Shown piece after piece: positions 54,017 to 63,117 of a stretch of DNA of 64,000 bases. This DNA comes from DASYLJ01 sp964432595 (GTDB lineage: Bacteria > Desulfobacterota > Binatia > DP-6). Numbering within the stretch: position 1 is the stretch's first letter; each line of letters begins with the position of its first letter. The stretch lies in assembly GCA_964432595.1 (NCBI GenBank), contig CAYSOF010000017.1, positions 76,261 through 140,260 on the forward strand, given 5' to 3'. The notes below the pieces were generated by a model. That model ran no database searches. It was not told where the DNA came from and was given only the letters and a program-made list of their open reading frames with translations. A program made the translations under genes and the position numbers.

Positions 54017-54072
54017 GCGGACCCGACAGCGTCAACGCCGGCCGGCGCGGACGGATTGCATGCGGGAAGCGC

Positions 54073-54102
54073 TGGACAAGCGCCGAGGTTCTCTCTTAGG
54101 TT
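54073..54102 (+). promoter_or_regulatory. Promoter TGGACA-N18-TAGGTT, probably leaderless
   Basis: TGGACA (54073-54078) and TAGGTT (54097-54102) are 18 bp apart. Only 6 bp separate the -10 from ATG 54109, so transcription should start on or beside the start codon. No ribosome-binding site is possible in that gap. Confidence 0.5.
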
Positions 54103-54108
54103 CGGGCA

Positions 54109-54468
54109 ATGCCCCTGCTGCCGTCGGCGCACGTGGACAAGCCCTGGGGGCACGAGACCATCTGGGCCCGCACCGACCGCTACGTTGGGAAGGTCCTGCA
54201 CGTCCGCCGCGGTGAGTCGCTGAGCCTGCAGTACCATCGCGTGAAGGACGAGACGATCCGCGTGCTGACCGGCCTGCTCCGCTTCGAGGTCGGCCCGGGC
54301 GAGGGGCCGCTCGACGTCGTCGAGCTGCGGCCCGGCGACGCCTGGCACATCCGGCCCGGGACGCGGCATCGCATGACGGCGCTCGAGGACACCGACATCC
54401 TGGAAGTGTCGACGCCGGAGCTCGACGACGTCGTCCGGCTCGAGGACCGTTACGGCCGGATCGGCTGA
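54109..54468 (+). CDS. Cupin protein, mannose-6-phosphate isomerase type II-like
   Basis: A 119-residue single cupin: DKPWGHETIWART, SLQYHRVKDETIRVLTG, VELRPGDAWHIRPGTRHRM. The three His and a Glu of the metal site are visible (QYHR, ETIRV, TRHRM). The sequence resembles the C-terminal phosphomannose isomerase domain of bifunctional ManC enzymes, lacking the GDP-mannose pyrophosphorylase half. Together with gmd 42 bp downstream, it may feed GDP-mannose chemistry. Isomerase activity in such short forms is unproven, and a sugar-binding role is possible. No ribosome-binding site precedes it, since the promoter abuts the start. Confidence 0.8.
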   Translation: MPLLPSAHVDKPWGHETIWARTDRYVGKVLHVRRGESLSLQYHRVKDETIRVLTGLLRFEVGPGEGPLDVVELRPGDAWHIRPGTRHRMTALEDTDILEVSTPELDDVVRLEDRYGRIG

Positions 54469-54510
54469 TCTGGGCGCGCCGTCGCGCGCCTGGTAGGGGA
54501 AAACCGCATC

Positions 54511-55473
<963 letters not shown>

Positions 55474-55490
55474 CGGCGATCAGCCCCCAG

Positions 55491-57167
55491 CTATCCGACG
55501 ATCGCCCGCCGGATGCGGGCGTAGGTTTCGCGGTACTGCGCGACGGTGCCGCCGTACGGATCGCCGATGTCGATCGGTTCCGACGGCGCCAGCACGCCGA
55601 GGTGGAAGAGGCGGTCGCGCGCGTCGGGGAAGCGGCGCGCGACCTCGTCGTGCACGGCGGCGTCGAACGTGAAGATCGCCTGCGCGTCGCGCATCATCGC
55701 TTCGGTGACGACGCGCGAGCGATGCGCCGTCAGGTCGATGCCGAGCTCGCGCGCCGCCGTCACGCCTTCGGGCTCGCAGGGCCGATCGGCCATCGGCAGC
55801 AGGCCGGCCGACGTGACGCGCCGGCCGTCGTTCAGCGCGGCGCGCGCCACCTCCTCGGCGAAGGGGCTGCGGCAGATGTTGCCGCGGCAGACGAACAGCA
55901 CGTCGCGCGCCTCGCGCAGCGCGCGCTCGGCGCGTGCGGCCTCGCGACGGCGCGCCGCGGGCAGCGCCTGCAGGCCGCGCACGACGCGATTGCCGAGCCG
56001 TCGCGCGAGTCGTCCGACGTCGGCGAGCCCGGGGCCCGGATCGTCGAGCACGAACGTGTCGCTCGACTCGCGCAGGCGCAGGATCGACGTCGCTTCGCGC
56101 AGCAGCGTGGTCCACGGTACGCGCTCGCCGCGCGGCGCGCGCCGGTTCTCGTTGAGCCAGAGGAGGTCGAGGTCCCAGTTCCGGCACGTCACGCCGACGC
56201 GATAGTGCTGCGGCACCGCACGCCGGCCGTGCACGACGAGCTGGTAGAGGTGCCACGGGAAGTCGGCGCCCGCATACAGGCAGAGCGGCAACGACGCCCA
56301 GAAGCGCCCGTTGATCTCGAGCAGCACCCAGTCGCCCGTCGTGCGGTCGACGCGGAACTCGAACATGACGACGCCGGTGTAGCGGAGCGCGCGCACCATG
56401 CGCGCGGCGGCGTCGCGCAGCTCGGGGTCGACGGCCTGGCTCACCCGATACGAGTCGGCGCCGCCCTCGCGTCGCTCGTGGACCCGCATGTGCTGGAAGG
56501 CGAGCAGGACGTCGCCGTCCGCGGCGAGCATCTCGACGCCGACGCCCGTCCCGCGCACCCACTGCTGCACGACGATCTCGTGCTCCGCAGCGTACGCGGC
56601 GAGCTGTCGCGGCAGGTCCTCGGGACGACGCACGCGGCGCACGACCTGCTTCCGCTGCAGATCGTCGAGGCGGTACGACGTCCGCGGCTTCAGCACGAGC
56701 GGAAACCAGTCGGGCCCGATGGCCTCGAGAGCGACCGGCATCGGCAGGACCGTCTGCCGCGGCAGCCGCACGCCCACCGATCGCGCCAGCTCGTACGTCC
56801 GCACCTTGTCGAAGGTGACGGCGAAGGCCTCGGCGTCGAGGAGGTAGATGCGCGCGTGCGGCTCGAGCGCGTCGCGATGCACCTGCAGCGGCACGACCGT
56901 CGCGTCGTTCGTCGGAATCACGAGATCGAACCGCTCCGCGCGGCAGAGCGCGATGAAGGCTTCGCGCCAGGCGTCGTCGGTGGGCGAGTACGCCGGCAGC
57001 TCGTGGACGCACGTCACGAAACGCGAGCACAGCGCGAGCGATCCCGGCGGGCACCAGCCGACGTGCACCTCGAGCCCGCGACGCCCGAGCGAGCGGATGA
57101 CGGCAAGGAACGCGCGGGTCTCGCGTCCGAGCACCAGGACCCGGCCCGGCCGGGTACGATCGCTCAT
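55491..57167 (-). CDS. ATP-grasp ligase fused to low-molecular-weight protein tyrosine phosphatase
   Basis: A 558-residue fusion. Residues ~10-400 are an ATP-grasp ligase (RVLVLGRETRAFLAVIRSLG, FDKVRTYELARSVGVRLP, PLVLKPRTSYR, VMFEFRVDRTTGDWVLLEIN). From ~423 the sequence is a low-molecular-weight phosphatase: VLFVCRGNICRSPFAEEVA gives the CX5R loop, and the general acid Asp lies in DPYGG near residue 538. Such phosphatases often control tyrosine kinases of exopolysaccharide export. Carboxylate-amine ligation by the ATP-grasp domain on a sugar or lipid is a guess. ATG 57167 is 16 bp after the GT4 stop; upstream in-frame extension inside that gene was rejected. Confidence 0.83.
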   Translation of the reverse strand: MSDRTRPGRVLVLGRETRAFLAVIRSLGRRGLEVHVGWCPPGSLALCSRFVTCVHELPAYSPTDDAWREAFIALCRAERFDLVIPTNDATVVPLQVHRDALEPHARIYLLDAEAFAVTFDKVRTYELARSVGVRLPRQTVLPMPVALEAIGPDWFPLVLKPRTSYRLDDLQRKQVVRRVRRPEDLPRQLAAYAAEHEIVVQQWVRGTGVGVEMLAADGDVLLAFQHMRVHERREGGADSYRVSQAVDPELRDAAARMVRALRYTGVVMFEFRVDRTTGDWVLLEINGRFWASLPLCLYAGADFPWHLYQLVVHGRRAVPQHYRVGVTCRNWDLDLLWLNENRRAPRGERVPWTTLLREATSILRLRESSDTFVLDDPGPGLADVGRLARRLGNRVVRGLQALPAARRREAARAERALREARDVLFVCRGNICRSPFAEEVARAALNDGRRVTSAGLLPMADRPCEPEGVTAARELGIDLTAHRSRVVTEAMMRDAQAIFTFDAAVHDEVARRFPDARDRLFHLGVLAPSEPIDIGDPYGGTVAQYRETYARIRRAIVG

Positions 57168-57183
57168 GCGACCCGCGACACGG

Positions 57184-58404
57184 TCACGCGACGGCCCTGC
57201 CGACGTCCGCTGCCGGCCGCTGCAGGCCGAGCACGTCGTCCCAGAGCGCTTCCATCGCGCCCACGTGATGCCTGATGTCGAAGACCGCGTCGACCCGCGC
57301 GCGGGCGGCGCGGCCCATCGCGAGACGACGCTTCGGATCGGCGAGCAACTGCCGGATGGCGTCCGCCAGCGCCGCCGGATCGCGCGGCGGCACCAGCAGA
57401 CCGGTCTCACGGTCGACGACGATCCCGGTCGGCCCCCCTTCGCGTGGTGCGATCACCGGCCGCCCGAGCGCCATCGCTTCGATGAGGACCCGCCCGAACG
57501 GCTCCGGGCTGGTGGAGAAGTGGACGGCCACGTCCATGGCGTCCAGGCAGGCGGCCACGTCGCGACGCTCGCCGGCGAGGATCACGTGGCCGGCGAGGTC
57601 CGGCTGCGCCACCCGCGCCCGTAGCGCCGCGCCGTACGACTCGCCGTGACGGTGGACGCCACCGACCATCAGGCAGCGCAGCTCGGGGAAGCGCACCCGC
57701 GCCTGGGCCACGGCCTCGGCGACGAGGAGCTGCCCCTTCCACTCCTGGACGTGGCCGACGATACCGACCAGCGGCGCCGCGGGCGGGATGCCGAACTCGC
57801 GCCGCACCGACGCACCGCCCCCGGGGGCGAACAGCGTGCAGTCGACGCCGTCGGTCACCGTGCGGAACCGGCGCGAACGCAGCCCATGGCCGCGATAGTG
57901 CGCCACGACGTCGTCGGTCATGCCCACGGACGTGTCGATCCACCGCGACGCCAACCGCTCCGCGGGGCCGACGCGCCGGAAACCCTTCTCGTGGCAGACG
58001 ATCGGGATTCCGCATCGCGCCGCGGCGAGCGCGCCGTCGAGGTTGGCCGTGATGCCGTTGCAGAGATGCACGAGCGCGGGACGCTCGCTCCGGAGGACCT
58101 CACGGACGGCCGCCGCGCGCGGTCGCACCACGCGCGCCAGGTCGAGGCCACGCAGCACGGCGCGGGTCGCCCGCCACCGACCACGGACGGCGTCGGCACG
58201 CGGCACGGGCAGCGGCGGGAGGACGTGCACCGGGACGCCGGACGCGCGCAGCTCGGCGGCGACGGGCTTGTCCTCGTAGAGGACCAGGATCGGCGCAAAG
58301 CGCGTGCGATCCATGCGCTCGAGGCACTGCAGAAGTCCGGTGAGGGAGCCACCGACGACACCGCCGGCGCTCGCCTCGATGAACACGATCCGGTGGGCCG
58401 ACAT
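57184..58404 (-). CDS. Glycosyltransferase family 4
   Basis: A 406-residue GT4 enzyme. The N-domain has VFIEASAGGVVGGSLTGLLQ. The C-domain shows VGIVGHVQEWKGQ, then FSTSPEPFGRVLIEAMALGR and PVIAPREGGPTGIVVD, which gives the EX7E-like motif of retaining GT-B enzymes. Donor is an NDP-sugar, commonly GDP-mannose. ATG 58404 was chosen (MSAHRIVFIEAS) because an upstream in-frame extension has a low-complexity N-terminus and a promoter lies in it. It is transcribed together with the ATP-grasp/phosphatase gene. Confidence 0.86.
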   Translation of the reverse strand: MSAHRIVFIEASAGGVVGGSLTGLLQCLERMDRTRFAPILVLYEDKPVAAELRASGVPVHVLPPLPVPRADAVRGRWRATRAVLRGLDLARVVRPRAAAVREVLRSERPALVHLCNGITANLDGALAAARCGIPIVCHEKGFRRVGPAERLASRWIDTSVGMTDDVVAHYRGHGLRSRRFRTVTDGVDCTLFAPGGGASVRREFGIPPAAPLVGIVGHVQEWKGQLLVAEAVAQARVRFPELRCLMVGGVHRHGESYGAALRARVAQPDLAGHVILAGERRDVAACLDAMDVAVHFSTSPEPFGRVLIEAMALGRPVIAPREGGPTGIVVDRETGLLVPPRDPAALADAIRQLLADPKRRLAMGRAARARVDAVFDIRHHVGAMEALWDDVLGLQRPAADVGRAVA

Positions 58405-58434
58405 ACGGTCTGCGCGGGCAAACGGGCCCTGAAA

Positions 58435-58464
58435 AAGATAGGCGGCGGCGCCGCGGGGTGTCAA
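58435..58464 (-). promoter_or_regulatory. Promoter TTGACA-N18-TATCTT of the GT4 operon
   Basis: Minus-strand TTGACA (58459-58464) is perfect. TATCTT (58435-58440) follows after 18 bp. The -10 ends 30 bp above ATG 58404, leaving a leader of about 24 bases. The 18-bp spacer is the same as in the other promoters listed. Confidence 0.6.
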
Positions 58465-58506
58465 GCAAAGACGCACGAACGCGACCGTACACGCACGATT
58501 TTTTCT

Positions 58507-58536
58507 TCCCCTCCCCCAGAAGCTGTGCTAGCTGCG
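58507..58536 (+). promoter_or_regulatory. Candidate promoter CTTCCC-N18-TAGCTG of the first secreted Thr-rich protein
   Basis: CTTCCC (58507-58512) and TAGCTG (58531-58536) are 18 bp apart. The equivalent region of the second Thr-rich gene has CTTCAC-N18-TAGCCG (60442-60471), after a similar T-rich run. The shared -35 differs from TTGACA, hinting at common, perhaps alternative-sigma, control. Confidence 0.4.
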
Positions 58537-58579
58537 GGCCAACGCACCAGTCGTGCGTCGCGTGACAAAGGGGGGAGAA

Positions 58580-60388
58580 ATGCTTCAGCGCTCGAGTGTG
58601 ATCGGCCTGGGCCTCGGCGTCGCGGTCATGACGCTGCTGGCGACGGCGCCGGCGGATGCCGCGCAGAGCAAGTGTCTGGCCAGCAAGATCAAGTGCGTCT
58701 CGAACAAAGCCGGCGGGCTGCTGAAGTGCAATCAGCTCGCACTGACGCCCGGCAAGCCGACCGATCAGAGCGCGTGCCTCGCGAAGGCGATGGCGAAGTT
58801 CGACGGCGGCACCGCCCCGGAGAAGGGCTGCTTCGAGAAGCTCGAGAGCAAGGCGGGCAACGACTGCATCACGTTCGACGACACGGCGTCCGTCGAAGCC
58901 GCGGTCGATTCGTGCGTCGGCGCCTTCGTCGCCGCGGTCGATCTCCCGCCGCCCCCGCCCACGCAGAGCAAGTGCAACGCGGGCAAGATCAAGTGCATCG
59001 CCAACAAGGCGAAGGGCCTCCTCAAGTGCTACCAGAAGGCGGCCACGCCCGGGAAACCCACGGATCCCAACGACAAGAGCTGCATCGACAAGGTGCAGGC
59101 CAAGTTCGAAGACCCGACCAAGGGCTGTTTCGCGAAGCTCGAGGCGAAGCTCGGCGTCGACTGCGAGACGCTCGGCAACGCGGCCGCCGTCGAGCTCCTG
59201 ATCGACAACTGCGTCGATGCGCTGGTCGACGACGTCGACCCGCCGGCGACCACGACCACCACGGTCTCCACCACGACGTCGACGTCGACGTCGACGACCA
59301 CGACTACGTCGACCTCGACCACGACGACCACGTCGACCACCACGACCACGACGACAACGTCGACCACGACCACCACGTCGACCACGACCACCACGACCAC
59401 GACCACCAGCACGACCACGACCTCGTCGACCACGACGACCACCACGTCCACCACCACGACGACGACGCTGCCGCCGGCCAATCCGAGCGGCGTCGACCTC
59501 ACGGTCACGACGGGCGGCGGTCAGTGCGGCGAGGCGCGTGACGGCCAGAACATCACTGGCAACGTCACCGACATCCTCTCCTGTGGCGGCCTGAACATCG
59601 GCGGCGGGAGCGGCAACACGGTACAGGAAGGCTTGACCCCCTCGGGCACGACCAACCGCTTCGCGATCACCGGCTGCGTCGGCAACAGCTGCACGCTCGG
59701 CGGCACGGCGCTCGGGACCGCCACGGCGACCCGTGACTGCACGACCACGGGCTGCTTCTTCGGCACCCCGCTGCCGATTCCCAACGGGGGCCAGACGACC
59801 TGCGTGGTCAACACCTTCTCGGCGCCGGCCAGCGGCACGCTCGACATCTCGACGGGTGTCATCACGGACCTCAGCATCCAGCTGAGCTCCAACATCCGCA
59901 TCACGGGCTTGGCCAACGTCGGGCAGCCCTGCCCGATCTGCACGGTGGTCGGCACGCCGTCGCCGACGAATCCGCTCACGGGCACCTGCGACCGCGGCGC
60001 GCGCGTCGGGCTGGCGTGCACCACCACGAACCCTCAGAAGCTCAGCAAGGACTGTGCGGCCGGCGGTACCGACGGTAGCCTTTCGGCCGGCACCATCGCG
60101 GTGAACCTGACGCCGCTCACCACCGGCACCAAGATCTCGTCCAACGCGACCGGCGCGTTCTGCCCTGGTCAGAGCACCGTCGGCTGCTTCGGCAGCGGCG
60201 CCTGCCGGAGCTTCCAGGAAGTCGGTAGCCCGGCGGGCAACATGCTGCCGATCGGCACCCCCAAGGCCATCAAGCTCGCGTCGACCTTCTGTATCCCCGC
60301 GACCACGAGCACCGCGGTCAACTTCGCGGCCCGCCTCCCCGGTCCCGGCGCCCTCTCGATCGTGGGCGACATGACCCTGCTGCCGTGA
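58580..60388 (+). CDS. Secreted Cys-rich/Thr-rich protein with paired four-helix-like repeats and conserved C-terminal domain
   Basis: A 602-residue exported protein. Signal peptide 1-28 ends at PADAA. Residues ~29-115 and ~129-215 are two copies of one Cys-rich repeat (SKCLASKIKCVSNKAGGLLK and SKCNAGKIKCIANKAKGLLK; six Cys each). Residues 224-296 are a Thr/Ser linker. Residues ~300-602 form a Gly- and Cys-rich domain shared with the 821-residue protein (QCGEARDG, TGCFFGTPLPIPNGG, LSKDCAAGG, TVGCFGSGACRSFQE). The Thr tract is a probable O-glycosylation site. GGGGGAG lies 5 bp before ATG 58580. I do not recognise the family. A surface or extracellular matrix role is inferred. Confidence 0.8.
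   Translation: MLQRSSVIGLGLGVAVMTLLATAPADAAQSKCLASKIKCVSNKAGGLLKCNQLALTPGKPTDQSACLAKAMAKFDGGTAPEKGCFEKLESKAGNDCITFDDTASVEAAVDSCVGAFVAAVDLPPPPPTQSKCNAGKIKCIANKAKGLLKCYQKAATPGKPTDPNDKSCIDKVQAKFEDPTKGCFAKLEAKLGVDCETLGNAAAVELLIDNCVDALVDDVDPPATTTTTVSTTTSTSTSTTTTTSTSTTTTTSTTTTTTTTSTTTTTSTTTTTTTTTSTTTTSSTTTTTTSTTTTTTLPPANPSGVDLTVTTGGGQCGEARDGQNITGNVTDILSCGGLNIGGGSGNTVQEGLTPSGTTNRFAITGCVGNSCTLGGTALGTATATRDCTTTGCFFGTPLPIPNGGQTTCVVNTFSAPASGTLDISTGVITDLSIQLSSNIRITGLANVGQPCPICTVVGTPSPTNPLTGTCDRGARVGLACTTTNPQKLSKDCAAGGTDGSLSAGTIAVNLTPLTTGTKISSNATGAFCPGQSTVGCFGSGACRSFQEVGSPAGNMLPIGTPKAIKLASTFCIPATTSTAVNFAARLPGPGALSIVGDMTLLP
59249..59467 (+). repeat. ACC/ACG-rich low-complexity tract encoding the Thr linker
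   Basis: About 220 bp composed almost entirely of ACN and TCG codons. It codes for residues 224-296, a run of Thr broken by single Ser. Imperfect triplet reiteration makes length variation between strains likely. The tract is in frame, so it is a protein linker and not a CRISPR or a non-coding repeat. Confidence 0.85.
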
Positions 60389-60396
60389 CCCGAGCG

Positions 60397-60441
60397 CCCG
60401 GCCGGCCTCCGTTTCCATGGAGGCCGGCCGGGTACTTTTTC
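60397..60441 (+). terminator. Rho-independent terminator
   Basis: A perfect 14-bp GC stem (60397-60410 with 60419-60432) and an 8-base loop are followed by TACTTTTTCC. It lies 9 bp after the TGA of the 602-residue protein gene. Confidence 0.9.
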
Positions 60442-60471
60442 CTTCACTTCCGCAACCGCGTGTGTTAGCCG
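60442..60471 (+). promoter_or_regulatory. Candidate promoter CTTCAC-N18-TAGCCG of the second secreted Thr-rich protein
   Basis: CTTCAC (60442-60447) and TAGCCG (60466-60471) are 18 bp apart, directly after the upstream terminator. GTAGGAG lies 9 bp before ATG 60531. The layout matches the promoter of the paralogous gene at 58507-58536. Confidence 0.4.
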
Positions 60472-60530
60472 AAGCGCGGCAATCGCTATGTACACCGCCT
60501 GACTCGACTTTTCCGTAGGAGACCGAGCCG

Positions 60531-62996
60531 ATGACGAACCCCGCATGTCGCACAGCCGCCGCATCGCTACTTCTCGCCGTCCTGACGCTGACGGCGTCGG
60601 CGGTACATGCCCAGGGCTCCGAGTCCTGCGCCTTCCTGGCCCAGGTCAAGGTGAGCGTCGGCAACGGCTCCGACATCGGCGGTGACCTCGGCGCCAACAG
60701 CGAGGGCGGTCGCGCCCTGCTCGGCCGCAAGGTCGTCGCGGCGGACGGCACCACCATCGAGGCCACCAACGTCCGCGTCGGCAACGGCTCCAGCGTCGAC
60801 GACGTGGCCGCCACCAACCTGCTGCGCGGCAAGGGCGCGGAGATCCGCGGCGAGACCTCCGAGGTCGAGCTGCCGCTGGCCGACCCTTTCTGCGAGATCC
60901 CGGAAGTCACCTGCGGCGGCGAAAACGTCGCCCTCTCCAAGGGATCGCCGTCGCGCACGCTGACCCCGGGCAGCTACGGCGCCGTCGCGCTGGACAATGG
61001 CACCACCCTCCGCCTCGAGGCGGGCACGTACTCGTTCTGCGCAATCAAAGCCGGCCGCAACGTCACGATCCTCGTGACGGGCGCGGCGCAGTCGACGATC
61101 AACGTCGTCGGCAACCTCGAGCTCGGCAACGGCTCGGCGCTGCGCTCCGCCGACGGCACCCCGACCGCCGTCGTCAACGTCGCCGGTGACCGCGTCCGCT
61201 TCAGCGCGGGTGCCGAAGCCCAGGCCTGCCTCTCGGCCCCGAGCGCCCACGTCGCGCTCGGCCGCGGTGCCGAGGTCGAAGGCACCATCTGCTCGCAGAC
61301 GCTCAACGCCAGCCGCAACACGCAGCTGATCTGCGCCGACGACTGCGTCACCACGCCGCCCACGACGACGACCTCCACCACGACCCCGTCGACGTCGACC
61401 ACGGTCAGCACGACCACGACGACGACCACGTCGGTGCCGACTCAGATCTGCGGCAACGGAATCAAGGAAGGCACGGAGGAGTGCGACACGAACGACTTCG
61501 GTGGCGCCACGTGTGAGACGGGCTCGCCAGAAGGTGCCTTCGCGCTCGAGGGTTCGCCGATCGGCGCCCTGCTCTGCACGAACGACTGCATCATCGATCG
61601 CTCCAACTGCGACGGCTCGACGACGACCACCATCGCGCCGACCACGACGACCACGTTCGTGACGACGACGACCATCGCCAGCACGACGACGACGGTCCCC
61701 AGCACGACCACGACCACGGTCGGTCCGACCACGACGACCGTCCCCACGTCGACCACCGTCCCCACGTCGACCACCGTTCCCACGTCGACCACCATCGTGA
61801 CGACGACGACGGCGCCGAGCACCACGAGCACGTCGACCACCACCACGACGTCGACCTCGACCACGACCACCACCTCGTCGACCACCACCACGTCGTCCAC
61901 GACGACGACCACGACGTTGCCCACGACCACGACCACCACGACGTTGCCCACGACCACGACGACCACGACGCTGCCCACGACCACGACGACCACGTCGACG
62001 ACCACCACCACCTCGTCCACCACGACGACCACGTCGACGACCACCACGACGACGTCGTCCACGACGACGACCACGATCGGCAACGTGACGGCCACGGCCC
62101 TCGACTTCACGGTGACGACCGGTGGTGGTCAGTGCGGTGAGGCGCGCGATGGCGTGAACCTGACGGGCGCCGTCACCGACACGCTCACCTGCGGCGGCCT
62201 GAACCTGGGCGGCGGCAGCGGCAACACGGTGCAGGAAGGCCTCACGCCGTCCGGCAGCACCAACCGCTTCGCCATCACCGGCTGCGTCGGCACCAGCTGC
62301 ACGATCGGCGGCACGGCGCTCAACACCGCCACCTCCACCCGTGACTGCACGACGACCGGCTGCTTCTTCGGCACGCCGCTCCCGATCCCGAACGGCGGCC
62401 AGACGACCTGCGTCGTGAACACCTTCGCGGCGCCGGCCAGCGGCACGATCGACGTCGCCACCGGCGTGATCACGAACCTGAGCGTTCAGCTCAGCTCCAC
62501 GATCCGCGTCACGGGCGCGGTGAACGTCAACCAGCCGTGTCCGATCTGCACCGTCGCGGGCACGCCGTCGCCGAGCAACCCCCTCTCGGGGACCTGCGAT
62601 CGCGGGGCGCGCGCCGGCCTCGCCTGCACCACGACGAACCCGCAGAAGCTCAGCAAGGACTGCGCGGCGGGCGGTGCGGACGGCAGCATCTCGGCCGGCA
62701 CCATCGCGGTGAACCTGACGCCGCTCACCACCGGCACCCGCATGGAGAGCAACGCGACCGGCGCGTTCTGCGCCGGCCAGGGAACCGTCGGCTGCTTCGG
62801 TTCCGGCGCGTGCCGGAGCTTCCAGGAGGTCGGCACCCCGGCCGGTAGCCTGCTGCCGGCGAACACGCCGAAGGCCACCAAGCTGGCCTCGACGTTCTGC
62901 ATCCCCGTGACCACCAGCGCGCTGGTCAACTTCGCGGCCAAGCTTCCCGGCCCTGGCGCGCTGTCGCTGGTCGGCAACATGACCCTGATTCCGTAA
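60531..62996 (+). CDS. Secreted Thr-rich multidomain protein with beta-solenoid-like N-domain and Myxococcus-type Cys motif
   Basis: An 821-residue exported protein. The signal peptide ends at VHA (~27). Residues ~30-270 look like a beta-solenoid, with repeated turns such as VSVGNGSDIGGDLGANSEGG and NVRVGNGSSVDDVAATN. A short Thr tract follows, then CGNGIKEGTEECD at ~307, the Cys-rich motif common in myxobacterial surface proteins. A second Thr/Ser/Val/Leu tract spans ~364-518, with repeats such as PTSTTVPTSTTVPTSTTV. Residues ~519-821 are the same C-terminal domain as in the 602-residue protein. The Thr tracts are likely glycosylated. Function unknown; adhesion or matrix is inferred. Confidence 0.8.
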   Translation: MTNPACRTAAASLLLAVLTLTASAVHAQGSESCAFLAQVKVSVGNGSDIGGDLGANSEGGRALLGRKVVAADGTTIEATNVRVGNGSSVDDVAATNLLRGKGAEIRGETSEVELPLADPFCEIPEVTCGGENVALSKGSPSRTLTPGSYGAVALDNGTTLRLEAGTYSFCAIKAGRNVTILVTGAAQSTINVVGNLELGNGSALRSADGTPTAVVNVAGDRVRFSAGAEAQACLSAPSAHVALGRGAEVEGTICSQTLNASRNTQLICADDCVTTPPTTTTSTTTPSTSTTVSTTTTTTTSVPTQICGNGIKEGTEECDTNDFGGATCETGSPEGAFALEGSPIGALLCTNDCIIDRSNCDGSTTTTIAPTTTTTFVTTTTIASTTTTVPSTTTTTVGPTTTTVPTSTTVPTSTTVPTSTTIVTTTTAPSTTSTSTTTTTSTSTTTTTSSTTTTSSTTTTTTLPTTTTTTTLPTTTTTTTLPTTTTTTSTTTTTSSTTTTTSTTTTTTSSTTTTTIGNVTATALDFTVTTGGGQCGEARDGVNLTGAVTDTLTCGGLNLGGGSGNTVQEGLTPSGSTNRFAITGCVGTSCTIGGTALNTATSTRDCTTTGCFFGTPLPIPNGGQTTCVVNTFAAPASGTIDVATGVITNLSVQLSSTIRVTGAVNVNQPCPICTVAGTPSPSNPLSGTCDRGARAGLACTTTNPQKLSKDCAAGGADGSISAGTIAVNLTPLTTGTRMESNATGAFCAGQGTVGCFGSGACRSFQEVGTPAGSLLPANTPKATKLASTFCIPVTTSALVNFAAKLPGPGALSLVGNMTLIP
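61620..62084 (+). repeat. Second Thr-codon repeat tract (about 465 bp)
   Basis: ACC/ACG/TCG-rich DNA encodes residues 364-518. It contains near-identical units of CCCACGTCGACCACCGTC and of a longer TTTTTTTLP unit (three copies around 61910-61990), so it is a true tandem repeat prone to slippage. Confidence 0.85.
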
Positions 62997-63023
62997 TCGG
63001 GGGTCACTCCACGCAGAGCACCG

Positions 63024-63061
63024 CGGGCGGGGTCGGGCTACCGACCCCGCCCGTTTTCTTT
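63024..63061 (+). terminator. Rho-independent terminator
   Basis: A perfect 13-bp stem (63024-63036 with 63041-63053), a GCTA loop and TTTTCTTT follow the stop of the 821-residue protein by 27 bp. Confidence 0.92.
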
Positions 63062-63117
63062 GGGACTCCAGCGCCGACGGCTCCGTCAGGGGCAGCTCCA
63101 CCCGTCACGTGGGTTCC

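Noticed and set aside
59029..59508. Val-rich open frame antisense to the Thr linker
   Set aside because: ACC/ACG codons read backwards give Val-rich runs; this is a mirror of the linker, not a membrane protein.
61616..62085. Regular direct repeats resembling a CRISPR array
   Set aside because: Repeats are in frame, 6-30 bp, without spacers of constant length; they encode the Thr-rich linker.
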